Assembly (NCBI GenBank): GCA_026991005.1
Contig: JALXCH010000356.1
Span: forward strand, 1-5,441
Origin: Calditrichia bacterium
Lineage (GTDB): Bacteria > Calditrichota > Calditrichia > RBG-13-44-9
Direction: 5' to 3'
Length of the DNA: 5,441 bases
Positions 1 to 5,420 of this stretch are shown here, in pieces. Every line of letters begins with the position of its first letter. Positions within the stretch are counted from its first letter, which is position 1. Under the pieces are notes generated by a model. It saw only the letters and a list, made by a program, of their open reading frames with translations. It did no database searches and was not told the DNA's origin. Made by a program: the position numbers and the translations under genes.

Positions 1-39
1 ATAAATTACTATGTGAACCAATTTAATAAATAGATAAAT

Positions 40-558
40 ATGAGAATCCATTTCATCATTAGAATATTCTTTTTTATTTTACTTTCGTTAATCTTCTTAT
101 CCTGCTCCGGTAATCCGGTTGATAATTTAATTAATCGTAATTCACTGCCCGATAATTCCGACAAAGTGACCATCCACCAGGGAGTGTGGGGAAATGTGTG
201 GTTCTGGGAAGGGGATTTTATGCCTGGCATAATAAATTCATGTGATGGTAAAATTACACCTGTGGTTAGAGATATTTATGTATATCAGGCTACACGATAT
301 GATTCGGTAGAGATTGACAGTGTCCGCCGTGTTTTTGTAAGAAACATCCATTCCCGCCTCGTGGCCAGGATAAAATCGGATAATGAGGGATTTTTTCAGA
401 TTGCTTTACCTGTGGGTAAATACAGTTTCTTTGTTAAAGAAGATTCTCTTTTCTTTGCCAACGAGGTGGATGGCGAAGGATATTTGATGTCGGCAAAAGT
501 CACCCGGAATAAAGTGACAAAAAGGCAAATTGACATTAATTATAAAGCGGCGTTTTAA
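40..558 (+). CDS. Small secreted lipoprotein of unknown function, probable beta-sandwich domain
   Basis: A 172-residue protein. Residues 1-21 form a signal peptide: R2 and R8, then a hydrophobic run (about 9-20), ending FLS-C22. This resembles a lipobox, although F19 at position -3 is not the usual L, so lipidation at C22 is likely rather than certain. The mature part starts with a polar linker (about 23-45). It continues with an aromatic-rich stretch (GVWGNVWFWEGDF, 48-60) and a C-terminal part with GFFQIALPVGKYSFFV (117-132). The pattern 'D-x-x-G-x-F-x-x-x-L-P-x-G-x-Y' is typical of carboxypeptidase-regulatory-like or transthyretin-like beta-sandwich repeats; that fold is an inference. No catalytic motif is visible. 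The gene is clearly more AT-rich than its neighbours. No Shine-Dalgarno sequence precedes the ATG, but the signal peptide fixes the start within a few codons. It probably sits in the cell envelope, outer membrane or surface. Its partners are unknown. Confidence 0.8.
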   Translation: MRIHFIIRIFFFILLSLIFLSCSGNPVDNLINRNSLPDNSDKVTIHQGVWGNVWFWEGDFMPGIINSCDGKITPVVRDIYVYQATRYDSVEIDSVRRVFVRNIHSRLVARIKSDNEGFFQIALPVGKYSFFVKEDSLFFANEVDGEGYLMSAKVTRNKVTKRQIDINYKAAF

Positions 559-564
559 AACACC
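549..564. terminator. Possible bidirectional terminator hairpin between convergent genes
   Basis: GGCGTTTT/AAAACACC forms a near-perfect 16-bp inverted repeat over the stop codon of the lipoprotein gene, just before the end of the oppositely directed DedA gene. Read on the minus strand, the single mismatch becomes a G-U pair and the stem is followed by a moderately U-rich stretch. The stem is short and AT-rich and no clean U-tract follows, so this is a weak candidate. Its position between two converging genes is the main support. Confidence 0.25.
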
Positions 565-583
565 CGTTCCATGTAAGCACCGA

Positions 584-1111
584 TTATCCCCGACAGGAAA
601 AAATGTGGTACAGAACAAATCCCGCCAGAAGGGTTAAATACACCCACAGGAGCAGAGAGCGATATTCCTGGAGGAGGGATTGAGCGCTTTCCCGCACAAA
701 ATAAAATAGCGTAAATAAAGCAGCCAGCCAGAGGATGACCCCGATTAAATTCCCTGCCAGGAAGCGCCAGGGGGAATATTTGTGCCATCCCAGCCAGACA
801 GCCAGGGGATTGCGAACCCCGTACAGGAAGCGAAGAAAAAGCACCAGCGCAAACAACGAACGCTTCTGCTGGTAAGGCTGTATTTTTTGCTGCCAGTTCC
901 GGGGAAGCACTCGGCGCAGGATATGGTGGCTATGGTAACCCAGTGCATAATAGAATTCAAAGGATAAAAAGGAGAGGGTTCCGGCCCAGGCTAAAATCAG
1001 AAACCACTGTCCGGGAGCATCAGAAAACTGCAGGAGCCAGAACAGAAGGGCCACCTCGCCTTCGGCGATAAATCCCAGAATGAACGGCCAGGAATGCGCC
1101 AGAAACTCCAT
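584..1111 (-). CDS. DedA-family integral membrane protein
   Basis: A 175-residue, very hydrophobic protein. Its central part matches the DedA (SNARE-associated/VTT) family: FLRFLYGVRNPLAVWLGWHK (92-111), corresponding to the family's F-x-R-F-x-x-G-x-R motif with R94, G98 and R100. Then comes RFLAGNLIGVILW (116-128), matching the conserved N-x-x-G-x-x-x-W stretch. An early acidic motif (AEGE, 16-19) precedes the first long hydrophobic segment, as in family members. Hydrophobic segments lie at about 8-28, 36-57, 86-108, 117-139 and 152-171. Known DedA proteins act in the inner membrane and are linked to lipid carrier or phospholipid flipping and to membrane potential homeostasis; the substrate here is unknown. 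The length is slightly short for the family (often about 190-220). AAGGG lies 6 nt before the ATG. The gene follows mnmA on the same strand after 53 bases and may be co-transcribed with it. The family call is fairly firm; a specific function is not. Confidence 0.82.
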   Translation of the reverse strand: MEFLAHSWPFILGFIAEGEVALLFWLLQFSDAPGQWFLILAWAGTLSFLSFEFYYALGYHSHHILRRVLPRNWQQKIQPYQQKRSLFALVLFLRFLYGVRNPLAVWLGWHKYSPWRFLAGNLIGVILWLAALFTLFYFVRESAQSLLQEYRSLLLWVYLTLLAGFVLYHIFSCRG

Positions 1112-1164
1112 GACCTGCCCTTATTTTTCTCTTTTTTGAACCGGCGCGTGCCAGGATGCGGTTT

Positions 1165-2274
1165 CTATTCCCCACGAAGTGCTTTACGAATGAATGCTCC
1201 GCCTATCACCGCATCATCCTGATAAAATACCACCGATTGCCCGGGGGTAACGGCGCGCCGGGGCTCATCAAATTCGATGCGGATGGTATCTGCACCGGTC
1301 TGATACACCGTTCCGGGAGCACCCCGATCGTTGTAGCGAATTTTAACGTGCGCGCGGAGGGGTTCCTCCAGACGAGCATATTTCATCAGATTCAGGCCGG
1401 TGGCCTCCAGACCATCTGCCAGCAGATGATGTTTCTCCCCAATCACCACCAGATTCCGCTCGGGAACCAGATCGACCACATACATGGGTTTGCCCAGTCC
1501 CACACCAATGCCTCGCCTCTGCCCGATGGTGAAAAACGGATACCCCTGGTGTCGCCCCACCACCTGGCCATCGGTAGTCACAATGCTCCCTTCTGGAATT
1601 TCCTCCACATGCTCACGCAAAAATCGGCGGTAATCGTTGTCCGGAATAAAGCAAATCTCCTGGCTTTCCGATTTGTGGGCGGTGCGTAACCCGAGTCGCC
1701 TGGCGATGTCCCGAACCTCTTCCTTGGTTAAATCCCCCAGAGGGAAGAGAGTATGCGCCAGACTATCCTGGCTGAGTCCCCACAAAGCGTAGCTCTGATC
1801 TTTCTCTGCATAGCGACTGCGCAACAGCACGTATCGGTTGGTCTCTTCGAAATACCGGATGCGTGCGTAATGTCCGGTAGCCATGAACCGGGCATCCAGT
1901 TCCCGCGCTTTTTCCAGAAACGTCTGCCATTTAATAACGGTATTGCAAAGTACACAGGGATTGGGGGTGCGACCCCGCATGTATTCTTCAATAAAATTCC
2001 GGATTACCACCTGATGGAATTTTTCTGTGAAATCGAACACGTAATGGGGAATTCCCAGTTGATGACAGACGATGCGCGCATCCGTGATGGCATCCAGGGA
2101 GCAGCAACTGCTCTCCAGATTGACATTCCCGCCTACCTCATCGAAATTCCAGAGCTTCATGGTGGCGCCAATCACTTCGTATCCCTGCTCCACCAGCAGC
2201 GCTGCAGCTACGGAGGAATCCACTCCCCCGCTCATGGCTACCACCACCCGCTGTTTATGAGATATTTTATTCAT
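1165..2274 (-). CDS. mnmA: tRNA-specific 2-thiouridylase MnmA
   Basis: A cytoplasmic enzyme that installs the 2-thio group on wobble uridine 34 of Lys, Glu and Gln tRNAs. It adenylates the base with ATP and then inserts sulfur. The 369 residues match the usual length (E. coli about 368). Visible motifs are the PP-loop SGGVDS (15-20), the cysteine motif NPCVLCN (105-111), GHYAR (134-138), KDQSYALWGL (158-167), and SQEICFIPDNDYR (204-216) carrying the second catalytic cysteine, C208. YPFFTIGQRRGIGVG (245-259) belongs to the central domain, and a C-terminal beta-barrel ends in GGAFIRKAL. The first active-site cysteine is C110. C107 lies where the E. coli protein has aspartate, giving a three-cysteine set (C107, C110, C208). 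The start ATG is supported by alignment to the family N-terminus, a few residues before the PP-loop. AGGA lies only 2 nt upstream, so the ribosome site is unclear. The gene stands alone or heads a pair with the DedA gene. Confidence 0.97.
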   Translation of the reverse strand: MNKISHKQRVVVAMSGGVDSSVAAALLVEQGYEVIGATMKLWNFDEVGGNVNLESSCCSLDAITDARIVCHQLGIPHYVFDFTEKFHQVVIRNFIEEYMRGRTPNPCVLCNTVIKWQTFLEKARELDARFMATGHYARIRYFEETNRYVLLRSRYAEKDQSYALWGLSQDSLAHTLFPLGDLTKEEVRDIARRLGLRTAHKSESQEICFIPDNDYRRFLREHVEEIPEGSIVTTDGQVVGRHQGYPFFTIGQRRGIGVGLGKPMYVVDLVPERNLVVIGEKHHLLADGLEATGLNLMKYARLEEPLRAHVKIRYNDRGAPGTVYQTGADTIRIEFDEPRRAVTPGQSVVFYQDDAVIGGAFIRKALRGE

Positions 2275-2281
2275 ATTCCTG

Positions 2282-2314
2282 ACAAATATTTGTGATTGAA
2301 TCTTAAATATTTAA
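2282..2314. promoter_or_regulatory. Two 12-bp palindromes upstream of mnmA, possible operator
   Basis: ACAAATATTTGT (2282-2293) and TTAAATATTTAA (2303-2314) are each perfect 12-bp palindromes sharing the core AAATATTT. Their centres are 21 bp apart, about two turns of the helix, so both would present the same face to a protein. They lie 8-40 bases before the mnmA start codon, where a repressor could act. The region is very AT-rich, so chance palindromes are not unlikely. Confidence 0.3.
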
Positions 2315-2420
2315 ACCAATATTTTTAAAATAATGCTAATTAATTCAATAATATCGCATAAATTATCGGTTGTGCGCAAACAATGAGCGAATATCCATAT
2401 TTAAAAAATTACCATACCAC

Positions 2421-2488
2421 ATCATTCTGAGCTCTGCGAGAGCAGGGTGAAAAATCTCTCCTGCGGTAGCAGGACGAAGAATCTCTTT
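2421..2488. repeat. Compound hairpin repeat of a dispersed intergenic type
   Basis: Two degenerate units follow each other, each a small hairpin followed by a purine-rich tail ending AATCTC. Hairpin 1 is GCTCT-GCG-AGAGC (2431-2443). Hairpin 2 is TCCTGC-GGTA-GCAGGA (2459-2464 with 2469-2474). An outer inverted pair, ATTCT (2424-2428) and AGAAT (2478-2482), encloses both, so the whole could fold as a three-way junction on either strand. From memory, elements running CATTCTGAG-hairpin-GAAGAATCTC are scattered in many copies between genes of diverse bacteria and often produce spurious small reading frames, as here. I see only this one copy in the window. It encodes no transposase and may be a non-autonomous or REP-like element. 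Confidence 0.65.
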
Positions 2489-2586
2489 GGGGCCATTGTC
2501 CATTAACTCCGGAAATTCCAGAATCGGCCTTTCCTTTCCCATAATTGATATTCGCACAAGGGAAGATTAATCACCATTTTAAATAG

Positions 2587-2600
2587 GTTCTTAAAAGAAC
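2587..2600. repeat. Short inverted repeat GTTCTT-AA-AAGAAC
   Basis: Six-base arms separated by two bases. The tiny spacing suits a dimeric protein site better than an RNA hairpin. It lies 63 bases past the Nudix stop, with no promoter or gene to connect it to. Confidence 0.3.
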
Positions 2601-2620
2601 AACTCAATTCCCCCGTTTTT

Positions 2621-2655
2621 CATTTCCCCGGTGTTACCAGCGTTTTGGGGAAATG
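2621..2655. repeat. Nine-base-pair inverted repeat downstream of the Nudix gene
   Basis: CATTTCCCC (2621-2629) and GGGGAAATG (2647-2655) are exact reverse complements around a 17-base loop, starting 7 bases past the Nudix stop codon. The position suits a 3' end structure for the thioesterase-Nudix transcript. On that (minus) strand, however, the stem is followed by AAAAACGGGGG and not by a U-tract, so it is not a classical intrinsic terminator. It might protect the transcript end from exonucleases. Confidence 0.4.
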
Positions 2656-2662
2656 AAGTGTT

Positions 2663-3115
2663 TTATTCCACCACATACCCGCCTGCACGCAGAGTCTGAA
2701 TCAATCGCCAGGCCTGCCGAAAGTCTTCCAGTTTAAAACCCAGCCGGGGATCCAGTTGCACCGGTTCTCCCCGCTCCAGTTCTTCCAGTGTTACCCAGAT
2801 GGCATCGCTATGTTCCGATGACAAACGAAACTCACCACCCGTTACACGAACCAGATAATCAATGGAGAGCAGCGGGCGCCCTTTCCATTGGCCAAACCAC
2901 ACCGTAACGGGTGCCACCACTTCAATCTCAAACCCGGTCTCTTCGCGGATTTCCCGTTTCAATCCTTGGACTGGGGGTTCATCCCGTTCCAGTCGGCCTC
3001 CGGGAGGAGCCCAGATGGCCGGTTCGGTGGTGCGTTTTAGCAGAAGGAATTTGTTGTTCCGCAGGATGTAAGCAATCACTGCGACTTTATGGGTGTAATA
3101 TTGGTGCTCGCTCAC
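2663..3115 (-). CDS. Nudix hydrolase (MutT-like), substrate unknown
   Basis: A cytoplasmic hydrolase of 150 residues that would cleave a nucleoside diphosphate linked to another group, using divalent metal. A complete Nudix box, G-x5-E-x7-R-E-U-x-E-E-x-G-U, runs from G40 (GGRLERDE) through REIREETGF, ending at F62. E58 and E59 (the EE pair) are the expected metal ligands. It is preceded by a beta strand (KFLLLKR) and APPGG, typical of the fold. I chose the GTG start because AGAGGA lies 7 nt ahead of it (3123-3128). A TTG 24 bases upstream (3139) stays in frame and would give 158 residues, but it overlaps the end of the thioesterase gene and has no ribosome site. The gene lies 13 bases behind the thioesterase gene and is surely in the same operon. 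Possible substrates include ADP-ribose, oxidised nucleotides or coenzymes; nothing in the sequence selects one. Confidence 0.9.
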   Translation of the reverse strand: MSEHQYYTHKVAVIAYILRNNKFLLLKRTTEPAIWAPPGGRLERDEPPVQGLKREIREETGFEIEVVAPVTVWFGQWKGRPLLSIDYLVRVTGGEFRLSSEHSDAIWVTLEELERGEPVQLDPRLGFKLEDFRQAWRLIQTLRAGGYVVE

Positions 3116-3122
3116 CGTTTCA

Positions 3123-3128
3123 TCCTCT
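3123..3128 (-). promoter_or_regulatory. Ribosome binding site AGAGGA deciding the Nudix start
   Basis: On the minus strand AGAGGA is followed by 7 nt and then GTG at 3115. It lies at the stop codon of the preceding thioesterase gene, which would favour re-initiation by the same ribosomes. It argues against the upstream in-frame TTG. Confidence 0.65.
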
Positions 3129-3539
3129 TTAAATTCCAAACGCTTCCCGGATTTCGGGAGGGATAGGAATGGGTTTTCCCTGCAAATCGGTAAACACCCA
3201 GGTTACCTCGGCGCGAGCAGCCAGCCGCTCTTTTTCCAGTTGGAAAATTTCCTGCACAAACGTGCCGCTGCTGCGGCGGGCATCTTTCGTCCAGGTGCGA
3301 ATTTCCACCGGATCTCCCATAAACAACGGGTATTTATACTCAATGTCGATACGACGAATGACCACCAGATACCCCCGTTGCTTCATCGTATCCAGCGTAA
3401 ACCCCATTTCCATCAGGGCTTCCATCCGTCCAAATTCCAGATAGTTCAGATACACCGCATTATTTACATGGCCGTAGGAATCACATTCATAACTGCGTAC
3501 TTTAAGCCGGGTTTTAAACATTTTTCCAGTTGCTTCCAT
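3129..3539 (-). CDS. Acyl-CoA thioesterase of the 4-hydroxybenzoyl-CoA thioesterase (hot-dog) family
   Basis: A 136-residue single hot-dog domain enzyme, expected to hydrolyse an acyl- or aryl-CoA thioester in the cytoplasm. The N-terminal signature ECDSYGHVNNAVYLNYLEFGR (18-38) matches the family's D-x-x-G-H-V-N-N-x-x-Y pattern. D20 sits at the catalytic aspartate position and H24-N26 shape the active site. IDIEYKYPLFMGDPVEIRTW (64-83) is the usual central strand region. The length fits the YbgC/FadM-like group. The ATG at 3539 is preceded by AAAGGA 9 nt upstream; a second in-frame ATG (M7) is possible but has a poorer site. It is the first gene of an operon with the Nudix hydrolase and is read from its own promoter (3570-3600). 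The natural substrate cannot be deduced; long-chain acyl-CoA, short-chain acyl-CoA and aromatic CoA esters all occur in this group. Confidence 0.88.
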   Translation of the reverse strand: MEATGKMFKTRLKVRSYECDSYGHVNNAVYLNYLEFGRMEALMEMGFTLDTMKQRGYLVVIRRIDIEYKYPLFMGDPVEIRTWTKDARRSSGTFVQEIFQLEKERLAARAEVTWVFTDLQGKPIPIPPEIREAFGI

Positions 3540-3569
3540 CGTTCTCTATCCTTTGATATTTGCAGATTT

Positions 3570-3600
3570 CAAATTTACGGTGAAAAGAGTCCAATACCAA
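3570..3600 (-). promoter_or_regulatory. Bacteroidota-type promoter for the thioesterase-Nudix operon
   Basis: On the minus strand TTGG (3600-3597) is followed by 19 nt and then TAAATTTG (3577-3570). This exactly fits the TAnnTTTG -7 element with an upstream TTG at the expected distance, as described for Bacteroidota housekeeping sigma factors. Transcription would begin near 3563, giving a leader of about 25 nt that contains the AAAGGA ribosome site. Confidence 0.6.
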
Positions 3601-3665
3601 CTGCCGGGAAATTTCTTGCACCCTCTTTCTTCAAAATTCGATTTTTTCGCTGGCTATTTATTTAT

Positions 3666-3673
3666 TAACTTTG
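3666..3673 (+). promoter_or_regulatory. Possible -7 element TAACTTTG for speE
   Basis: TAACTTTG matches TAnnTTTG. Transcription would begin near 3680, leaving a leader of about 20 nt before the ATG at 3701. I see no clear TTG at the matching upstream distance, only a T-run (3642-3647), so this is weaker than the divergent promoter. If correct it rules out the TTG at 3671 as a start. Confidence 0.42.
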
Positions 3674-3690
3674 CGACGGACTGAACAAAT

Positions 3691-3694
3691 GGAG
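3691..3694 (+). promoter_or_regulatory. Ribosome binding site GGAG deciding the speE start
   Basis: GGAG ends 6 nt before ATG 3701. The ATG at 3689 and the TTG at 3671, both in the same frame, have no comparable site ahead of them. Confidence 0.6.
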
Positions 3695-3700
3695 AAAACT

Positions 3701-4546
3701 ATGGGAATCCGATTTACTGAAGAGTATCCGGAAGTAGGCGCTGCCTTTAGCATGAATGTGACGAAAATTTTGTACCAGGGAAAAAGCGATTTTCAAAAGA
3801 TTAGTGTGATTGAAACGACTCATTTTGGGCGGGTGTTACTGATTGATGATCTGGTGATGCTTACCGAGCGGGACGAATTTGTGTATCACGAAATGATTGC
3901 CCATGTTCCGCTGTATGTGCATCCCGAGCCGCGCCGGGTGCTGGTAATTGGCGGTGGCGATGGCGGTACGGTGCGCGAACTGGTGCGGCATCCCGAAGTG
4001 GAACATGTGGATCTGGTGGATATCGATCGCATGGTCTCCGAGGTGACCATGAAGTATATCCCTTCGGTAGCCAGCAAACTGCTTTCGGAAAAGGTGAGCT
4101 GCCATTATGAGGATGGAGTGGCTTACGTAAAAAATACTACCAACAGGTACGATGTCATCATTGTGGATTCTACCGATCCCATTAGTGTGGGCGAGGGGTT
4201 GTTTACACGCGATTTTTATCGGGATTGTTTGAACCGCCTGAACGAAGATGGTATTCTGGTGAATCAGGCGGAGTCTCCCGCCTATACAGGGGATTGGGTG
4301 CAGGGAATTGCCCGCAAATTGAAAGATGTTTTCCCCTCGGTCTTCTTCTACCAGGCGCATATTCCCAGTTATCCTTCCGGGCACTGGTTGTTTGGTTTTG
4401 CCAGCAAAAAGTACCATCCATTAAACGACTTCAGAGAAGAGAAATATTATCAGCACCAGCTTTCGCTGCGCTATTACAATAGCGATATTCATTTTGGTGC
4501 ATTTGCTTTACCCAATTTTGTGAAGGTATTGATAGACCATGCCTGA
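3701..4546 (+). CDS. speE: Spermidine synthase-type aminopropyltransferase
   Basis: A cytoplasmic enzyme that transfers an aminopropyl group from decarboxylated S-adenosylmethionine to an amine, classically putrescine, giving spermidine. The 281 residues are close to the family length (E. coli about 288). Visible motifs are DEFVYHEMIAHVPL (58-71), a conserved lid and substrate region, and GGGDGG (84-89), the nucleotide-binding loop. HVDLVDIDR (102-110) follows; its ribose-binding position is D107 where most members have glutamate, a conservative change. VDSTDP (155-160) holds D156 and D159, matching the catalytic and amine-binding aspartates. GLFTRDFY (166-173) and YPSGHWLFGFASK (224-236) complete the pattern. 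The start at 3701 is set by GGAG 6 nt upstream; in-frame starts at 3689 and 3671 would add 4 or 10 residues. It overlaps speB by 8 bases, so the two are co-transcribed and probably translationally coupled. Other amines, such as agmatine, cannot be excluded as acceptor. Confidence 0.93.
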   Translation: MGIRFTEEYPEVGAAFSMNVTKILYQGKSDFQKISVIETTHFGRVLLIDDLVMLTERDEFVYHEMIAHVPLYVHPEPRRVLVIGGGDGGTVRELVRHPEVEHVDLVDIDRMVSEVTMKYIPSVASKLLSEKVSCHYEDGVAYVKNTTNRYDVIIVDSTDPISVGEGLFTRDFYRDCLNRLNEDGILVNQAESPAYTGDWVQGIARKLKDVFPSVFFYQAHIPSYPSGHWLFGFASKKYHPLNDFREEKYYQHQLSLRYYNSDIHFGAFALPNFVKVLIDHA

Positions 4547-5420
4547 GCATCTGGTGCGAAATGCTGTGTACGAAGGCTGCACCGCCGGTTTTCAGGAAGC
4601 CCGGGTGGTGTTGGTGGGTGCAGGCTGGGATGGCACGGCCAGTTATCGTCCCGGTTCCCGCTTCGCCCCCATCGCTCTGCGCAGCGAAACAGTGCTGGCT
4701 CAGGAGAATTACAGTCCCTATTTCCAGCAGGATTTAAGTGAATTGCCCGTGCACGATGCCGGAGATGTGGACATCCCCTTTGGCAATAAGGAAGAAGCAC
4801 TCCGTCGCATCGAGCAGACGGCGAGCTTTCTGGTCGATTCCGGGAAGATTCCTGTTTTTATAGGAGGGGAGCACCTGATTACCCTCCCCGCCGTCCAGCC
4901 GCTGCTTCGGAAATACCCGAATCTGGTGGTGGTGCAGTTGGATGCCCACCTGGATTTAATGGATGTGCTTTTCGGAGAGCGCTTTTCCCATGGCACAGTG
5001 ATGCGCCGTATTTACGAGAAAATTGCCGGGGATGGTCGCATCTTTCAGGTAGGGATTCGCAGCGGCAGCCGGGAAGAATATCAATTTGCGGCTGCCCACA
5101 CTCGGCTGTTTCCCTTCACCCTTCGGGATTTTGTTTCCGAAATTTCCCAACTCATCGGAAAACCGGTGTATTTAACCCTGGATGTGGATGTATTTGATCC
5201 GTCACTGATTCCGGGAACCGGCACCCCCGAAGCAGGAGGCATTTTCTTCCCGGAGTTCATGGAGCTGCTTCAGGCAATGCGACCGCTGAACATTGTGGGT
5301 GCCGATCTGGTGGAACTGGCACCTCCCATCGATCCGACTAACACCTCCACCATCGTTGTTTCTAAAATTCTGAGGGAATTACTCATTGCTCTGGCCGGGA
5401 AAAGGGAGGAGGGGGAATAG
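4539..5420 (+). CDS. speB: Agmatinase-type ureohydrolase
   Basis: A cytoplasmic dimanganese enzyme of the arginase/agmatinase superfamily. Classically it splits agmatine into putrescine and urea. The 293 residues show all expected metal ligands: H112 in GGEH (109-112), D135, H137 and D139 in LDAHLDL (134-140), and D215 and D217 in TLDVDVFDP (213-221). Also present are SHGT with H151, GTGTPEAGG (226-234), the agmatinase/arginase signature after the metal site, and LVELAPPID (257-265). The ATG overlaps the end of speE (ATGCCTGA). The nearest Shine-Dalgarno-like AAGG is about 12 nt away, so expression probably depends on ribosomes finishing speE. The final residues (GKREEGE) are encoded by a G-rich repeat and may be non-essential. 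Close alternatives are N1-aminopropylagmatine ureohydrolase, guanidinobutyrase or formiminoglutamase-like enzymes. The speE neighbour favours a polyamine role. Confidence 0.9.
   Translation: MPEHLVRNAVYEGCTAGFQEARVVLVGAGWDGTASYRPGSRFAPIALRSETVLAQENYSPYFQQDLSELPVHDAGDVDIPFGNKEEALRRIEQTASFLVDSGKIPVFIGGEHLITLPAVQPLLRKYPNLVVVQLDAHLDLMDVLFGERFSHGTVMRRIYEKIAGDGRIFQVGIRSGSREEYQFAAAHTRLFPFTLRDFVSEISQLIGKPVYLTLDVDVFDPSLIPGTGTPEAGGIFFPEFMELLQAMRPLNIVGADLVELAPPIDPTNTSTIVVSKILRELLIALAGKREEGE

Larger units (their letters stand above)
2275..2662. other. Gene-free interval between mnmA and the Nudix gene
   Basis: This 388-base stretch shows no believable gene. The part next to mnmA (2275-2362) is strongly AT-rich and should hold the mnmA promoter; I could not pick a convincing -35/-10 pair. 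The middle (2421-2488) is a compound hairpin repeat. The remainder up to the Nudix stop contains two inverted repeats (2587-2600 and 2621-2655) and otherwise nothing I can name. An open frame at 2363-2557 (minus) is a by-product of the repeat and is not called. Confidence 0.75.

Noticed and set aside
1139..1163. AACCG/CGGTT inverted pair between mnmA and the DedA gene
   Set aside because: Only five base pairs around a 14-base loop, with no U-tract on the minus strand; too weak to call a terminator or attenuator.
1753..2295. 180-codon open frame on the plus strand
   Set aside because: It lies entirely antisense to mnmA, whose protein is conserved from end to end; the peptide has no recognisable family and there is no supporting start signal.
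2363..2557. Open frame of 64 codons on the minus strand
   Set aside because: Its middle is translated straight from the compound hairpin repeat, and its peptide (EIFHPALAELRMM) is the familiar spurious product of such elements. There is no ribosome site and no recognisable domain.
2621..2655. Classical rho-independent terminator for the thioesterase-Nudix operon
   Set aside because: The stem is good, but on the transcribed minus strand it is followed by A and G runs, not U; listed only as an inverted repeat.
3116..3139. TTG start of the Nudix gene at 3139
   Set aside because: It overlaps the thioesterase end by 11 bases and lacks a ribosome site, whereas the GTG at 3115 has AGAGGA at good spacing. 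Kept only as an alternative.
3240..3668. 142-codon open frame on the plus strand
   Set aside because: Antisense to the thioesterase gene, running through the divergent promoter region, with no family resemblance.
3671..3700. Upstream in-frame starts of speE (TTG 3671, ATG 3689)
   Set aside because: The TTG falls within the proposed -7 element, and neither start has a Shine-Dalgarno sequence; ATG 3701 does.
3836..4417. 193-codon open frame on the minus strand
   Set aside because: It is antisense to speE, which has all its family motifs. The peptide is rich in His, Ile and Gln, as expected from the reverse of a coding sequence.
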